Shown: positions 1-10,232 of the stretch, piece after piece
Layout: each line of letters begins with the position of its first letter
Numbering within the stretch: the first letter of the stretch is position 1
From: Dipteronia dyeriana
Taxonomy: Eukaryota; Streptophyta; Magnoliopsida; Sapindales; Sapindaceae
NCBI GenBank assembly: GCA_032871835.1
Contig: CM065303.1
Coordinates: forward strand, 24,554,001-24,618,000
Length of the DNA: 64,000 nt
Direction of reading: 5' to 3'
Notes under the pieces: model-generated
Told to the model about the DNA's origin: nothing
Database searches by the model: none
Seen by the model: the letters and a program-made list of their open reading frames with translations, nothing else
Translations under genes and position numbers: made by a program

Positions 1-1135
1 AATTTGGGAAAACAAATAATTAGGAGATTAACAAAATCTGGAAAAATAAAACTAATCAGAAAAGTAGAACAATTTGTGAAAAAAAAAAAATAACCGGAAA
101 ATTAAAACAACCGGTGATAAAAAGAAGAAGCAGAAACATAAAAAAAAAATCTGAAATTTAATATAAATAAATCTGAAATAATAAAAAAAGTATTCAGATT
201 TTTTTAAAATAATTTTTTTATTCAGAAAATCAAAACAATCTGATACTTAACAAAAAAAAAAAACAAAAACAAATCAAAACAATCTAGATGAAAAAAAGTA
301 ACGTCACTTTTTCCCTTACCACAATAATAATTTGATTTTTTAAAAAGATTTCATTAATATTCTTATAATTATAATTATTTTATATATACATAAATGTTAC
401 CCTATCACATATATTATATCATATATCATATATCATATATAATAATAAGAAAAAATATTAAGAAACAATTTTTAATATATATATATATATAATCGTATAT
501 CTTATAAATTATAATTTAAATCATATCATTTAATATAATTAATTTTAATTTAATATTTAAACTTTTATTTAAAGTTTGTATTTTATTTTTACTTTTTTAA
601 ATTTAATAAGATTATTTAAAATGTAATTTATGTACACATTATTTCATTTATTTAATATTATAATCATTTATATTATAAATTATAATTTATCATTTAATAT
701 GATTAATTTCAATTTAATTTTTAAGCTTTTGTTTAATGTTTATATTTGGTTTTTCTTTTCCAATTTAAAAAGATTATTTAAAATGTAATTTATTTACTTA
801 TTATTTCATCTATTTAACATTATTAATAATTTTTTTTAAAACCTTTTTCATATATTTTTTAAAGTATATCATATTATGTAACATTAAATCCTTTTTGTGA
901 ATAAAAACATCAATGGCAAACTACTATAATTAATGTTATGGTCAGTTACACTTGAAAATTTATTAATACTTATTTTACGAGATTATATATATTTACATGC
1001 TGAGATTGTCTCTCATAATCACACTAATTAATTTTAAGTCTCTTCATGTATTATGTATATCATAAATTATAATTTAAATCATATCATTTAATATGAGTAA
1101 TTTCAATTTAATTTAATATTATTAATAATTTTTTT
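1..1135. repeat. AT-rich intergenic DNA with diverged ~165-bp tandem repeats
   Basis: No gene is visible in this very AT-rich stretch. A unit of about 165-170 bp, recognisable by the phrase ATAAATTATAATTTA and by TTTAATAT-ATTAATTT, occurs from about 490, again from about 669 and partially from about 1053. A TA dinucleotide run lies near 475-492. The block 820-1050 has a second diverged copy at 2460-2668, on the other side of the Mutator-type element. This is background repeat DNA rather than a recognised transposon family. Confidence 0.6.
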
Positions 1136-2456
1136 GGGATATTAAGATTTTAGCCCCTCTAGTTAGCGTTAATCTGAGTTTGATCCACTAGTTTTTAGAA
1201 TTACTAACTTTAGTCCACTATTTCTCTGACAATACAAATTCGAGTCCCTACCATCCAATTCCGTCTATTTTTCGTTGACTTTCGTTAGGTCAACATGGGC
1301 AATATGTGAAATTCAACAAAAGCTTCTAGAAGCTTTTCTAGAGTAAGGGTAAAAATGGTATTTCATAATATAAAATTTTAAAAATTAAAAATATATTAAA
1401 ATAATTAATCTTAAACAATAAAAATAGAAATTTGAAAAATAAAAAAGACACAAATTCCCTTAACAAATTTATATAATTACACTTGATACATTTATATAAT
1501 TATATGTCTACCCAAATACTCAAAGTAATTAAACAATAACCACAAAACTTTACAAAATAATAAATTGACCCTAACTCACCAAACACAACCTTTCATCTCA
1601 TTTCTCCAGACCGTTCATCTCTCTCAATCTCTCTCACTCGTTCACCACCACCACTGCCACTATCACCACCAGAAACCAAACAAATTGCCTTCTTCTTCTT
1701 CTTCTTCTCTTCCACCACTCTCTTCTTCTCTTTCTGGGTGGGAGAGATGGGTAGTTGTGGATTTGATGATGGGTGGCTGTGGATTGATGATGGGTGGTTC
1801 ACGGTTGAATATAGATTTAGGGGTTTCGTGATGGTTAATGGTTGAAATTTTGTTGTTGTGTTTGATGAAGATGAACTAAAGATGAAATGAACCGATGAAA
1901 ATGAATTGTAATGGGTGGTTCACGGTTGAAACCGTTGATTTTTTTTTTTTTGTGAATCCATGGTAAACGTGCGCGTGAGAGGCTGGAATGGGTGGAAAAT
2001 GGACCAGAGAAGGGTCGTTTGTTGTTTTAGGCAGAAAACGATCGAAAACTACATTGGAAAAGCTGTAGAATATGCAGGTTTCATGTTGGGTCAAGAATCG
2101 GGTTCGGGTCGGGCATGCGTAGGTCGGTGGGTCAGCTGGCTGAAGAAGACGATGTGACATCATGCTGATGCAATAGGGTGTGCTCAAAAATTTCTGGGGT
2201 ACGATCTGTCGCCCAAGTTGGTTTGTTTATGGGTGGATTTGGATATGGGCTGGGGTGTGCTTAGCAGACCCAGCAGCCTACTTCGTGAAGGGTATAAGGG
2301 TCTTTTCACAGATAGCAGGGGCAGTAGAGTCATTTTAGCCTCTGACTCTGTTATTTAACGGAAACCGTTACGGAATGACTAAAGTTAGTAATTTCAAAAA
2401 CTAGTGGATCAAACCTAGATTAATGCTAACTAGAGGGACTAAAATCTTAATATCTC
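1136..2456. mobile_element. Mutator-like (MULE) non-autonomous DNA transposon
   Basis: The two ends form long terminal inverted repeats. 1136-1221 reads GGGATATTAAGATTTTAG and onward, and the reverse complement of 2373-2456 starts GAGATATTAAGATTTTAG and stays similar for roughly 80 bp, including the shared phrase TTTGATCCACTAGTTTTT. Flanking 9-mers (AATTTTTTT left, ATTTTTTTT right) are compatible with a 9-bp target duplication. Long TIRs plus a 9-bp duplication are the hallmarks of Mutator-like elements. The interior (about 1.1 kb) has no transposase. It carries a CT-rich leader-like stretch (1585-1735) and short ORFs that I do not recognise. It could be a Pack-MULE holding a captured gene fragment, which is unproven. 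Confidence 0.75.
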
Positions 2457-2679
2457 ATTTTTTTTTAAAATTTTTATCATCTATTTTTTTAAGAAAAAGA
2501 ACATATCATATTCTTTAACATTTAATTTTTTTTTTTAAAAAAAAACATTTAATTTTTCATAATTGAAAACAACAATGGCAGACCAATTAATGTTATGATC
2601 AATTACATGATTACTTGATTGCCTCAACTTTCTATAATCACACTAATTAATTTTAAGTCTTTTCAATGATCCTCATGTG

Positions 2680-2849
2680 GAGAAAATCTTCGATGTGACG
2701 GTCTCATTGCCACTTGGTTAGACCATCCTAATGAGATTGCACCATTTATCTCGAGTACATAAATATATATTATAAAACTATAATTTGGTACAATCTCATT
2801 GGACGGTCTCACCAAGTGTCAATGAAACCGTCCCATTGAAAATTTTCTC
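2680..2849. mobile_element. 170-bp MITE with ~65-bp inverted repeats
   Basis: The element is essentially two arms of about 65 bp in inverted orientation, starting GAGAAAATCTTCGATG on the left and GAGAAAATTTTCAATG on the reverse complement of the right, joined by an AT-rich centre. It is flanked by CCTCATGTG (2671-2679) and CCTCACGTG (2850-2858), a 9-bp target duplication with one mismatch. The 9-bp duplication and long TIRs suggest a Mutator-derived MITE, unrelated in sequence to the larger element at 1136-2456. Confidence 0.75.
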
Positions 2850-2910
2850 CCTCACGTGAGACAGGTAACGTTTAATGTGAGAATACAAATCAACCATGAT
2901 GCCAATTCTC

Positions 2911-2920
2911 TATATAAACT
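2911..2920 (+). promoter_or_regulatory. Candidate TATA box of a small plant transcription unit
   Basis: TATATAAACT is followed by a C/T-rich, leader-like stretch (2921-2990) of the kind seen in plant 5' UTRs, then by an ATG at 2992. Nothing but composition and spacing supports it. Confidence 0.3.
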
Positions 2921-2991
2921 CTATCTTCCCCCAATCTTTTGCACACCCATCCATAAATCAATCTCTACTCTCTATCTCAAAATATTGCTCT

Positions 2992-3205
2992 ATGCGCTTG
3001 GAGTATGTTGCATGCATCCATACATATTTGCTTTTTATTTTTGTTCTCTATCATACCAATCAAATTAAGCCAACATTGATGATTATTAGTACTTATGGCG
3101 TGACAATATCCATACTCTAGGTATGTCTCACCGTTGAGGAAGAAAATGATGATTTCTCCGATGCAAGCTTGAAGCTAATTGCACAATTAAAATACTTTCA
3201 ATGAT
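2992..3205 (+). pseudogene. Possible small secreted-peptide ORF (unrecognised)
   Basis: An ATG at 2992 opens a 42-codon ORF whose N-terminus has a hydrophobic core (YLLFIFVLY, about residues 12-20) resembling a signal peptide. The frame stops with TAG at 3118. If read past this codon it continues 28 more codons with an acidic segment (VEEENDDFSDAS) and stops at about 3205. The TAG lies directly before GTATGT, a possible splice donor. This could be the first exon of a small peptide gene, a dead copy, or chance. I do not recognise the family. It is the only candidate host gene in the window. Confidence 0.2.
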
Positions 3206-3371
3206 CCATGACTTGGTTCCAACAAATAGCACAATTCTTTTCAACAAAAAAAATACCAGGTCCTATATAGATTGATAGTGTAAAAAAAGAAGAAGTATTT
3301 ATGTTATATTATATTTATAATAAATAATATATAATTTTAATAAATAGGGACTCTTTATATTACAGTATTAT
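3206..3371. other. Unannotated left flank of the retrotransposon nest
   Basis: AT-rich DNA without an ORF or recognisable repeat. It is the sequence next to the 5' LTR of gypsy copy A. It shows no similarity by eye to the Cop1 or X LTRs, which would be expected here if copy A were a simple insertion. Confidence 0.5.
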
Positions 3372-4643
3372 TGTTAGTAGTAAAATTTGGATATGGGACT
3401 AAAGAGAAATTTTCCACTCCCCTATCTTGAATCAAAGCCCGGATTCACCATTTGAACCCTAGGCGAGTCACAAAGTTACCTCGCCGAAGCAAGGAAGGGT
3501 CATCGGGATTCAGAGCTACCAGGAATCAAGCTCGGCATGACCAGGTTGAGCCCTCACGTAAACGCTGGAATTTGAGAAAAGCCCGATGCACGGATATCCC
3601 GGCTTCTCGAGATCACATATCCTAGAACCCCGGTTTCTAGGGCCTGCCTTTAAAACCACCCCGTGAAAGCAAGGAAAGGTCGTCGAGCTTAGGAAGCACT
3701 CGAAGTGAAGCCCAACACAAACAAGAGTGAGCTCCTTCCAGATCAAGGCTTCCGGATGTCAGATTTAACTGGTAGCCTAAGCCAGAAGCCCGCCAACCTC
3801 TCCAGAAGCCTGATGTCCCCGTCAGATACGAAGAGATAGCCTCTAAGTGGATTGGATTCATGCTATAGATAATGTTCCAATTCGCTAAGGGACCCCTGTA
3901 ACCTACCTAGACATGAAAGAAGAATCTCGCCTAATCTACACTACCCTTAGTAAGTGCCCACAAGGCCGTACCAAGCTTCTGAGACCAGAACTAAAGCATG
4001 GGTCTACCTCGCCCTATGAAGCATCGAGCACCTAACTCGACGACCACCATAAAGAATCTTTCCACGAATACGCATAAGATCATATCTACACTCCACCGGA
4101 CATTAAAACTCTGCGTACGTGTAATGCAAGAGATTGATTCCAAAGAGGAAACAAACTTATCTCCTCTAACGATATTCTTGAGCAATATTCTTGAGTCCGT
4201 TATTTATTCGAAGTCAACGTCTTTTAAATCAAGGATCCCGCTCGATAATGAGGGAACAGATTCAGAGAATCGTGGCGGGAGATACACCCGTTCAAATGGC
4301 TTGGACCATGTATAAATACGAGATGGGAGAAGGAAAATAGGAGAGTGAAGAGAGCCTGAATTCTGTAATCAGAACACGGCTGCCATTGTATCTACTATTC
4401 AACTGGCACAAGGTTGCCACCCTCCTATATCCTAAAGAGATTGTGAGTGTATTTGAGAGATTTTTGTATACCACGAGTGATCAATAATAAAATTCTCATT
4501 TGCCATCACATTAGCATTCGATTATTCACTTCTATCTTAACATGTCATATTTCTAAGGTACTGACCCCGGCCACTACCTCTGTGGTAGTGGTCTTGAGGG
4601 TGTTAATTGAAATTTCTCATATTGAGCAAATTTCCCGTTATCA
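3372..4643 (+). repeat. 5' LTR of gypsy copy A
   Basis: Begins TGTTAGTAGTAAAATTTGG and ends CCCGTTATCA. It shares its last ~400 bp with the other LTRs of the family, including the TGTGGTAGTGGTCTTGAGGG block near 4580. Its first part is diverged from the LTRs of copies B and C and reads GGGACTAAAG where they have GGGGTCAAAG. A promoter TATAAATA lies at 4311-4318. A poly(A)-type AATAAA lies near 4485. Confidence 0.8.
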
Positions 4644-4666
4644 CTTTCTGGCGCCGTCTGTGGGAA
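4644..4666 (+). other. Primer-binding site, copy A
   Basis: Directly behind the LTR, TGGCGCCGTCTGTGGGAA starts at 4649. A TGGCGCC start is the usual plant Ty3/gypsy PBS pairing with a tRNA whose 3' end is GGCGCCA. I do not assign which tRNA. The same PBS follows the LTRs of copies B (22550), C (TGGCACC, mutated) and D (TGGCGTC, mutated). Confidence 0.8.
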
Positions 4667-4717
4667 ATAACCACACCACCATTTTTATATTCACAAGTTC
4701 GTTGTTTTGCAGTAATT

Positions 4718-7700
4718 ATGAGGCTTTGCTCCTCCCAAGGACAGCCCGGCGCATCGGGACAATCTTTAGCTATGTCGAAATGAAAGGTCCCGAAGAAAGG
4801 AAGAAAATCCAGGCTCCATAGCCAGGTCCCAGACCAGCCAACCACTGTGTGGGCTTTGGATCCCCCTATGGTAAGCCAGACCACGCTGGACCAACAAGTT
4901 ACGACCTTCGTGGAAAACGTCCGCCTTCGGCTGCTCACTGAGGGTATTACTGTCCAATAAGTAATCCTTTGCAATCGAGGAGAACCAAGCAGACCAGAGA
5001 CTCGGTAACCCGCCTTTGATCGCCCGGGACCTACCCCTTCGGAGCCAGCTCATAATAGAACTGGACCTCAGCCAGTAAAAGAACTAGACCCCAGCCCTTG
5101 ATTCGGGATAGGTTAGGGTCTATGCCCTCCGTTCCCGAAGCGCCACCACGTTACCAACCCAGGCAAGTTAAGTTTGTGGTGGATGTCCTTCCTCGAGAGC
5201 TGTGAGAGTTTCTTCGCCCAATGACTTCAAGGAGGGAAGCCTGGGCTAGATAGGAAGGAAGCCAGCAAAGCCCCTAGGTAGATCCCATCCATAGAAGGAG
5301 TCGGGTAGAGGTCGTCTGCTCAGCAGAAGGGTCTAACAGTGAGGAATCCGAGATTAATTCAAGGAAACCAGAGAACAAGCTCCTGAGAGACCAGTTGGCA
5401 GAGCTTCAGAAAGAGATCCAGCATATGAAGAAGGGGAAGTACAAGGAAGACAAGAAAGATCTTCTAAGTGAGATGAATGCTCCCTTCACAAGAAGGATCT
5501 GAGAGGCGGAGCTCCCCTCAAAATTCAAAATACCGACTGATAGATTCTCCGGGACAGAGGATCCCTTAAGCCACTTGGAGAGCTTCATCCAACAGATGGA
5601 GGTCCAGAACATGACCAGGGCTGACATGTGTCGGATTTTCCCAACTACGCTGACGGATTATGCTAAGACCTGGTTCAGAAAGCTACCCGCTGGCTGTGTG
5701 TATTCTTTCATGAAGCTGTAAACTGATTTCTGCTCATAATTTCAGGGAGTTAAACCCCGATTGAAGGATCCAATCCATCTACAATATGTGATTCAGGAGA
5801 GAGGGGAAACCCTCTGGGCTTATGTCGAGCGTTTCCACAAGGAAGTCATCCAGATTGGGGTCTTCACTGAGAAAGAAACCCTCACCAATTTCAGGAGGAA
5901 CCTGTGGGAAGACATGCTTTTCTGGTCTTTTGCCAAGCGGCCTCCAGAGATCTACTAAGAAGCTTATGATCGGCCTCTAGAGCAAATTGAAGTCAACTAA
6001 CAACTCAAGGTCAAGATGGAATACGACGATATGAGAGCCGTAAAACGACAAAAGAAGGAAGCTCCCAAACCATAGCAAGCCCAGAAAAGCCAGAACAAAC
6101 CCCCAGTAGGTTGTCGTATCGCTTCCCCATTTCTCAATCCAAACCGGAAAGGTATCCAACAAAACGAACTCCTCCATGGGCTTCACCTCCTCTTAGGACA
6201 GTAGCCCAATAGCTTGAGATGAGAGAGGATATGATCATTACACCACCTTAAATGTATCCCGTGAAACAATCTATCTCACCATTCGGGACAAGGGGTTACT
6301 ATAGAAGCCCATACCTATAAAAGCCCCGTCGATAAGAGGAATCGTTATAAGTATTGTGGCTTTCATGAAGACGTGGGACACAACACTTCAGAGTGCTATA
6401 ACCTGTGAAACTAGATCGAAGCTTTGATAAGGGGAGAATGCTTGGTAGAATTTTTACAGCAGGTCAGGGATACCATTCAGACTGGAAGGGAAGTGCAAGC
6501 CGAGATCCGTGAGCACGTTGAGAAGAGAAAGAGGGAACAGTGGGATCTGATGCAACAAATCCAGGTGATACATACCATCAGTGGAGGACCCATTCTTGCT
6601 GGTAACTCCAATAATTCAAGGAAAAACCTTGCCAGGAAGATCCCTCGTGTAGATGAAAAGCAAGGTATCTTCAAGGTCGACTAGAGCCTGACCAACCCTT
6701 CCTAGTTGTCACAGATCATTTTCACTGAAGTATATCTCTATAACATCGTGCAACCTCATGATGAACCCATGGTGGTCACGGTGTAGATTGCCAACTGCAT
6801 GGTCCATCGCGTGCTTGTTGACACAGTCAGCAGCATCGACATCCTCTTCAAAGATACTTTGGAAAAACTGAATTTGAAACAATGGTGTTACAATAGTTAC
6901 ACCACCCCGCTTTACGGATTCACTAGGGACTCGATCATACCTGAGGGATCGAAAATCCTCCTGGTAATTATTGGAACATCCCCTCTCCAGTAAAATATTA
7001 TAACAGACTTCGTGGTGGTAGATACCCCATCGGCTTACAATGCGATACTGGAAAGCATTTCCTGTCATCCTTGAAGAGGGTCCTATCCATTTACCACAAC
7101 GTCCTGAAGTTCCCAGTAGGAGACAAGGTGGGAGAGGTATGGGGTGACCAGCAAACAGCCAGGAGATGCTATGCCGTGTCTGCCAACCCAACAACTCTAG
7201 CAAAGCAACTTGCACAGGTAACAACGATCCAGGATGGGGCAACACCTGTATTGATTTTGGAAGATATAGGACTCACAAATCACCCAGAGGATAACCCCGT
7301 GGTACTTGACGATGAGGAACAAAGAAGGGAATGTGCCAACGGTCATCTAGTGGATAAGCTAGAAGAGATTCCCATCCGGGTGGGTAATCCCTCGAAGGTC
7401 GTCAAAGTAGGAGTGAAAGAGGGCTTGATCGGGTTCCTCAAAAAATTTAATGACATCTTTGCTTGTAGTCACGATAAAATGCCTGGAATCCCGATGTCTT
7501 TGGCTGCTCACCGATTGGCAGTGGATCCGACCTTCAAGCCTGTCAAATAGAAAAGGCGTCACTTTTACACCGAAAGAAATACCGCTGTTCAAGAAGAAGT
7601 GAACAAATTGACTCAAGCAGGCTTTATTAGAGAAGCACGCTACCCTGAATGGATCGCCAACATTGTCATGGTCACAAAGGCAAATGGAAAGTGGCGCATG

Positions 7701-8215
7701 TGCATCGATTATACCGACCTCAACCGGGGAATGTCCAAAAGACAGTTTCCCTATACCAAAAATTGATCAGTTGGTTGACTCCACCTCTGGAAACAAGCTT
7801 TTGAGATTCATGGACACGTTTTCAAGATACAACCAGATTATGATACACCCCGTCGATAAGGAAAAGACCAACAATTCAAACCAGGGAGCAATAAAAATAA
7901 GCTCTGAGCTAGCTTGGACCTCCTGGAAGAGAAACAAGATCGAATAGCCGAAAATGTGACAGTCTACCAGAGCAGGATTGCCAGGTATTTCAATAGAAGA
8001 GTAAAAGCCTGAAACTTCAAAGAAAGAGACCTAGTTCTAAGGAAAAGTAACATTGAATACCAGGAGGAGGGTGGACAGGGTATTAGGGCTCAACTGGGAA
8101 GGACCATACCTAGCTAAAATGGTGGTCCGCAATAAGGCATACAAACTCGAGGATATGAATGGCCGACTCTTCGATCATACTTGGAATGCAGATCACTTCA
8201 GGAAGTTCTAACCTT
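4718..8215 (+). pseudogene. Degraded gag-protease-RT plus integrase C-terminus, copy A
   Basis: The reading starts at ATG 4718 (MRLCSSQG-like, as in copies B-D) and is broken by many stops and frameshifts. Segments recognised in order are: the retrotransposon gag domain (about 5510-5960, with WFRKLPAG and LKDPIHLQYVIQERGET); a Cys/His zinc-binding stretch (about 6350-6400, CGFHEDVGHNTSEC); an aspartic protease (about 6780-7090) in which the catalytic DTG reads DTV; and the N-terminal half of RT (about 7490-7865, ending at the FSRYNQIMIHP block). At about 7870 the sequence jumps to the integrase C-terminal region (QFKPESNE-like) and ends near 8215. The YIDD active-site region, RNase H and the integrase core are deleted. 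It cannot be functional. Confidence 0.85.
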
Positions 8216-8296
8216 AAACAGGGGACTCGTGAGCAAGTGACCTCCACCTAGTTTTCTTTTTATCCCCGACAATAATGTAATCCATCCTTTATATCA

Positions 8297-8302
8297 ATAA
8301 AG
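8297..8302 (+). promoter_or_regulatory. Conserved AATAAA after pol, copy A
   Basis: AATAAA in the context TCAATAAAGCCTGCTT lies about 80 bp behind the pol stop. The same context recurs in copy B (28608-28613) and copy D (62583-62588). It would be suitable as an internal poly(A) signal for a gag-pol transcript ending before the tandem array. Function is inferred from conservation only. Confidence 0.4.
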
Positions 8303-8409
8303 CCTGCTTATCTTATTTTCTCCATCTTCAACTATATCCTACAATGATTTAGGTATACATGAAAAATTTGACATTATCACCTCAAGACAAAGGGTAAGCC
8401 GGGAAAGCA

Positions 8410-9665
8410 CCCCCGCCACTCCTGATGCCTCGACCGGGCACTACCCCTTGCCAAGAAAGGTCTGAGTGTAAGAGTATAGTTTCCATCCAGATCTCGAGAC
8501 CAGGAAATAGCTAGATAGCTCTGCTCATACATTGGTCGGGCTACCACCTCAAGAAGGGTCTGAGTATAAGAGCAGTTTCCATCCAGATCTCGAGACCAGG
8601 AAATAGCTGGATAGCTCTCCTAATGCCTTGGTCGGGCTACCACCCCCAAGAAGGGTCTGAGTATAAGAGCATAGTTGCCATCCAGATCTCAAGACTAGGA
8701 AATAGCTAGCTAGCCCTCCTGATGCCTTGGTCGGGCTACCAACCCCAAGAAGGGTCTGAGTATAAGAGCATAGTTTCCATCCAGATCTCGAGACCAAAAA
8801 ATAGCTAGATAGCCTTCTTGATGCCTTGGTCGGGCTACCACCCCCAAGAAAGGTCTGAGTATAAGAGCATAGTTGCCATCCAGATCTCGAGACCAAGAAA
8901 TAGCTAGATAGCCCTCCTGATGCCTTGGTTGGGCTACCACCTCCAAGAAGGGTCTGAGTATAAGAGCATAATTGTCATCCAGATCTCCAGACCAGGAAAT
9001 AGCTAGCTAGCCTTTTTAATGCCTTGGTCTGGCTACCACCCCAAGAAGGGTTTAAGTATAAGAGCATAGTTACCATCCACATTTTGAGACCAGGAAATAG
9101 CTAGATAGCCCTCCTGATGCCTTGGTCAAGCTACCAACCCCAAGAAGGGTTTGAGTATAAGAGCATAGTTGCCATCCAGATCTTGAGACCAGGAAATAGC
9201 TAGATAGCCCTCCCGATGCCTTGGTCGGGGCTACCACCTTCAAGAAGGGTCTGAGTATAAGAGCATAGTTGCCATCCAGATCTCGAGACCAAGAAATAGC
9301 TAAATAGTCCCCCTGATGCCTTGGTCGGGCTACCACCCCCAAGAAGGGTCCGAGTATAAGAGCATAGTTGCCATCCAGATCTCAAGACCAGGAAATAGCT
9401 AGCTAGCTAGCTCTCCTGATGCCTTGGTCTGGCTACCACCCCAAGAAGAGTCTGAGTATAAGAGCATAGTTGCCATCCAGATCTCAAGACCAGAAAATAG
9501 CTAGATAGCCCTCCTGATGCCTTGGTAGGGCTACCATCCCCAAGAAGGGTCTAAATATAAGAGCATAGTGTCCATCTAGATCTCAAGACCATGAATTAGC
9601 TAGATAATCCTCCTGATGCCTTGGCACGACTACCACCCCTAAGAAAAAATTGAGTTTAAGAGTAC
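8410..9665. repeat. ~99-bp tandem repeat array, copy A (about 12 units)
   Basis: Each unit contains GAGTATAAGAGCATAGTT, a CCAGATCTCGAGACC block, an AGCTAGATAGCC block and TGATGCCTTGGTCGGGC. Successive starts (for example 8551, 8648, 8747) are 97-99 bp apart. Units differ by scattered substitutions and 1-bp indels. Because 99 is a multiple of 3, the minus strand stays open over several units and gives a 33-residue protein repeat, which I regard as a by-product. The same repeat occurs in copies B, C and D with different unit numbers. Confidence 0.9.
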
Positions 9666-10232
9666 GGAAGCCTCCAAATCCCTAGCTTAAGAGGGGGCTA
9701 AACAATTCTTTACTCGATGCCTCACTTGGGTTACAGCCCCCTAAAGAGGCTCGGGGATGGAAAGCTCAATTTACTTAAACTATAAATATTTATGTTATTG
9801 CTGGTTACTAATTTTCCTTGATATGTGGTTGCTTATTATAACAGGCCTACGATCAAACAAAGGGACTATAGACTAAAGACATTGAGCTACGAGTCTTTGT
9901 AGCCAGAAAGCCTCAGCTGGCTATTTGTTTTCACGCTTAAACAGTGTTCTTATCTTATTATTTCCCCAAGATAAATTAATTCGCTATGAATGCTGGACCT
10001 AGAGGGAGATCGAGTAAGTATATGCAAGTCGGAGTGTGAACTAGATCTAAAGTTAAAATTTATTGTTGTACGGGGGAGCCTATTACCTAATAAGGCTACA
10101 TTAGGCAGAGAGCCCAACCCCTGATTCCTGGCTACAAAAAAGAAAATGAAATGATAAAGGATCAAACAGGGTTAAAGATAAGATGCCCACCCCTTTTTTC
10201 GGGCATTCAAAATAAATTACAAGAGAGAGAAT
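9666..10232. other. Conserved spacer between tandem array and antisense gene, copy A
   Basis: Well conserved in B (29571-30134), C (51986-52521) and D (63685-64000), yet without a good ORF. It holds a potential stem AGGGGGCT (9692-9699) with AGCCCCCT (9735-9742). On the minus strand it has an AATAAA (about 10058-10063) some 170 bp behind the antisense stop codon, a possible poly(A) signal for that gene. Confidence 0.5.

Noticed and set aside
1565..1831. His/Ser-rich 88-residue ORF
   Set aside because: Low-complexity translation of a CT-rich leader-like stretch inside the Mutator-type element. No family recognised.
4447..4974. ORFs of about 124 residues on both strands over the LTR/PBS junction of copy A
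   Set aside because: They cross the LTR end and PBS, are not conserved in the other LTRs, and match no domain.
8549..9385. Minus-strand ORFs of 60-115 codons with a repeating SRSGWQLCSYTQT pattern
   Set aside because: They are translations of the 99-bp tandem repeat (period divisible by three) without a stable start or stop between copies. Treated as a by-product, mentioned under the array.
8410..9665. Regularly spaced repeat resembling a CRISPR array
   Set aside because: The whole unit repeats, with no unique spacers. Unit length is 99 bp and the context is a plant retrotransposon.
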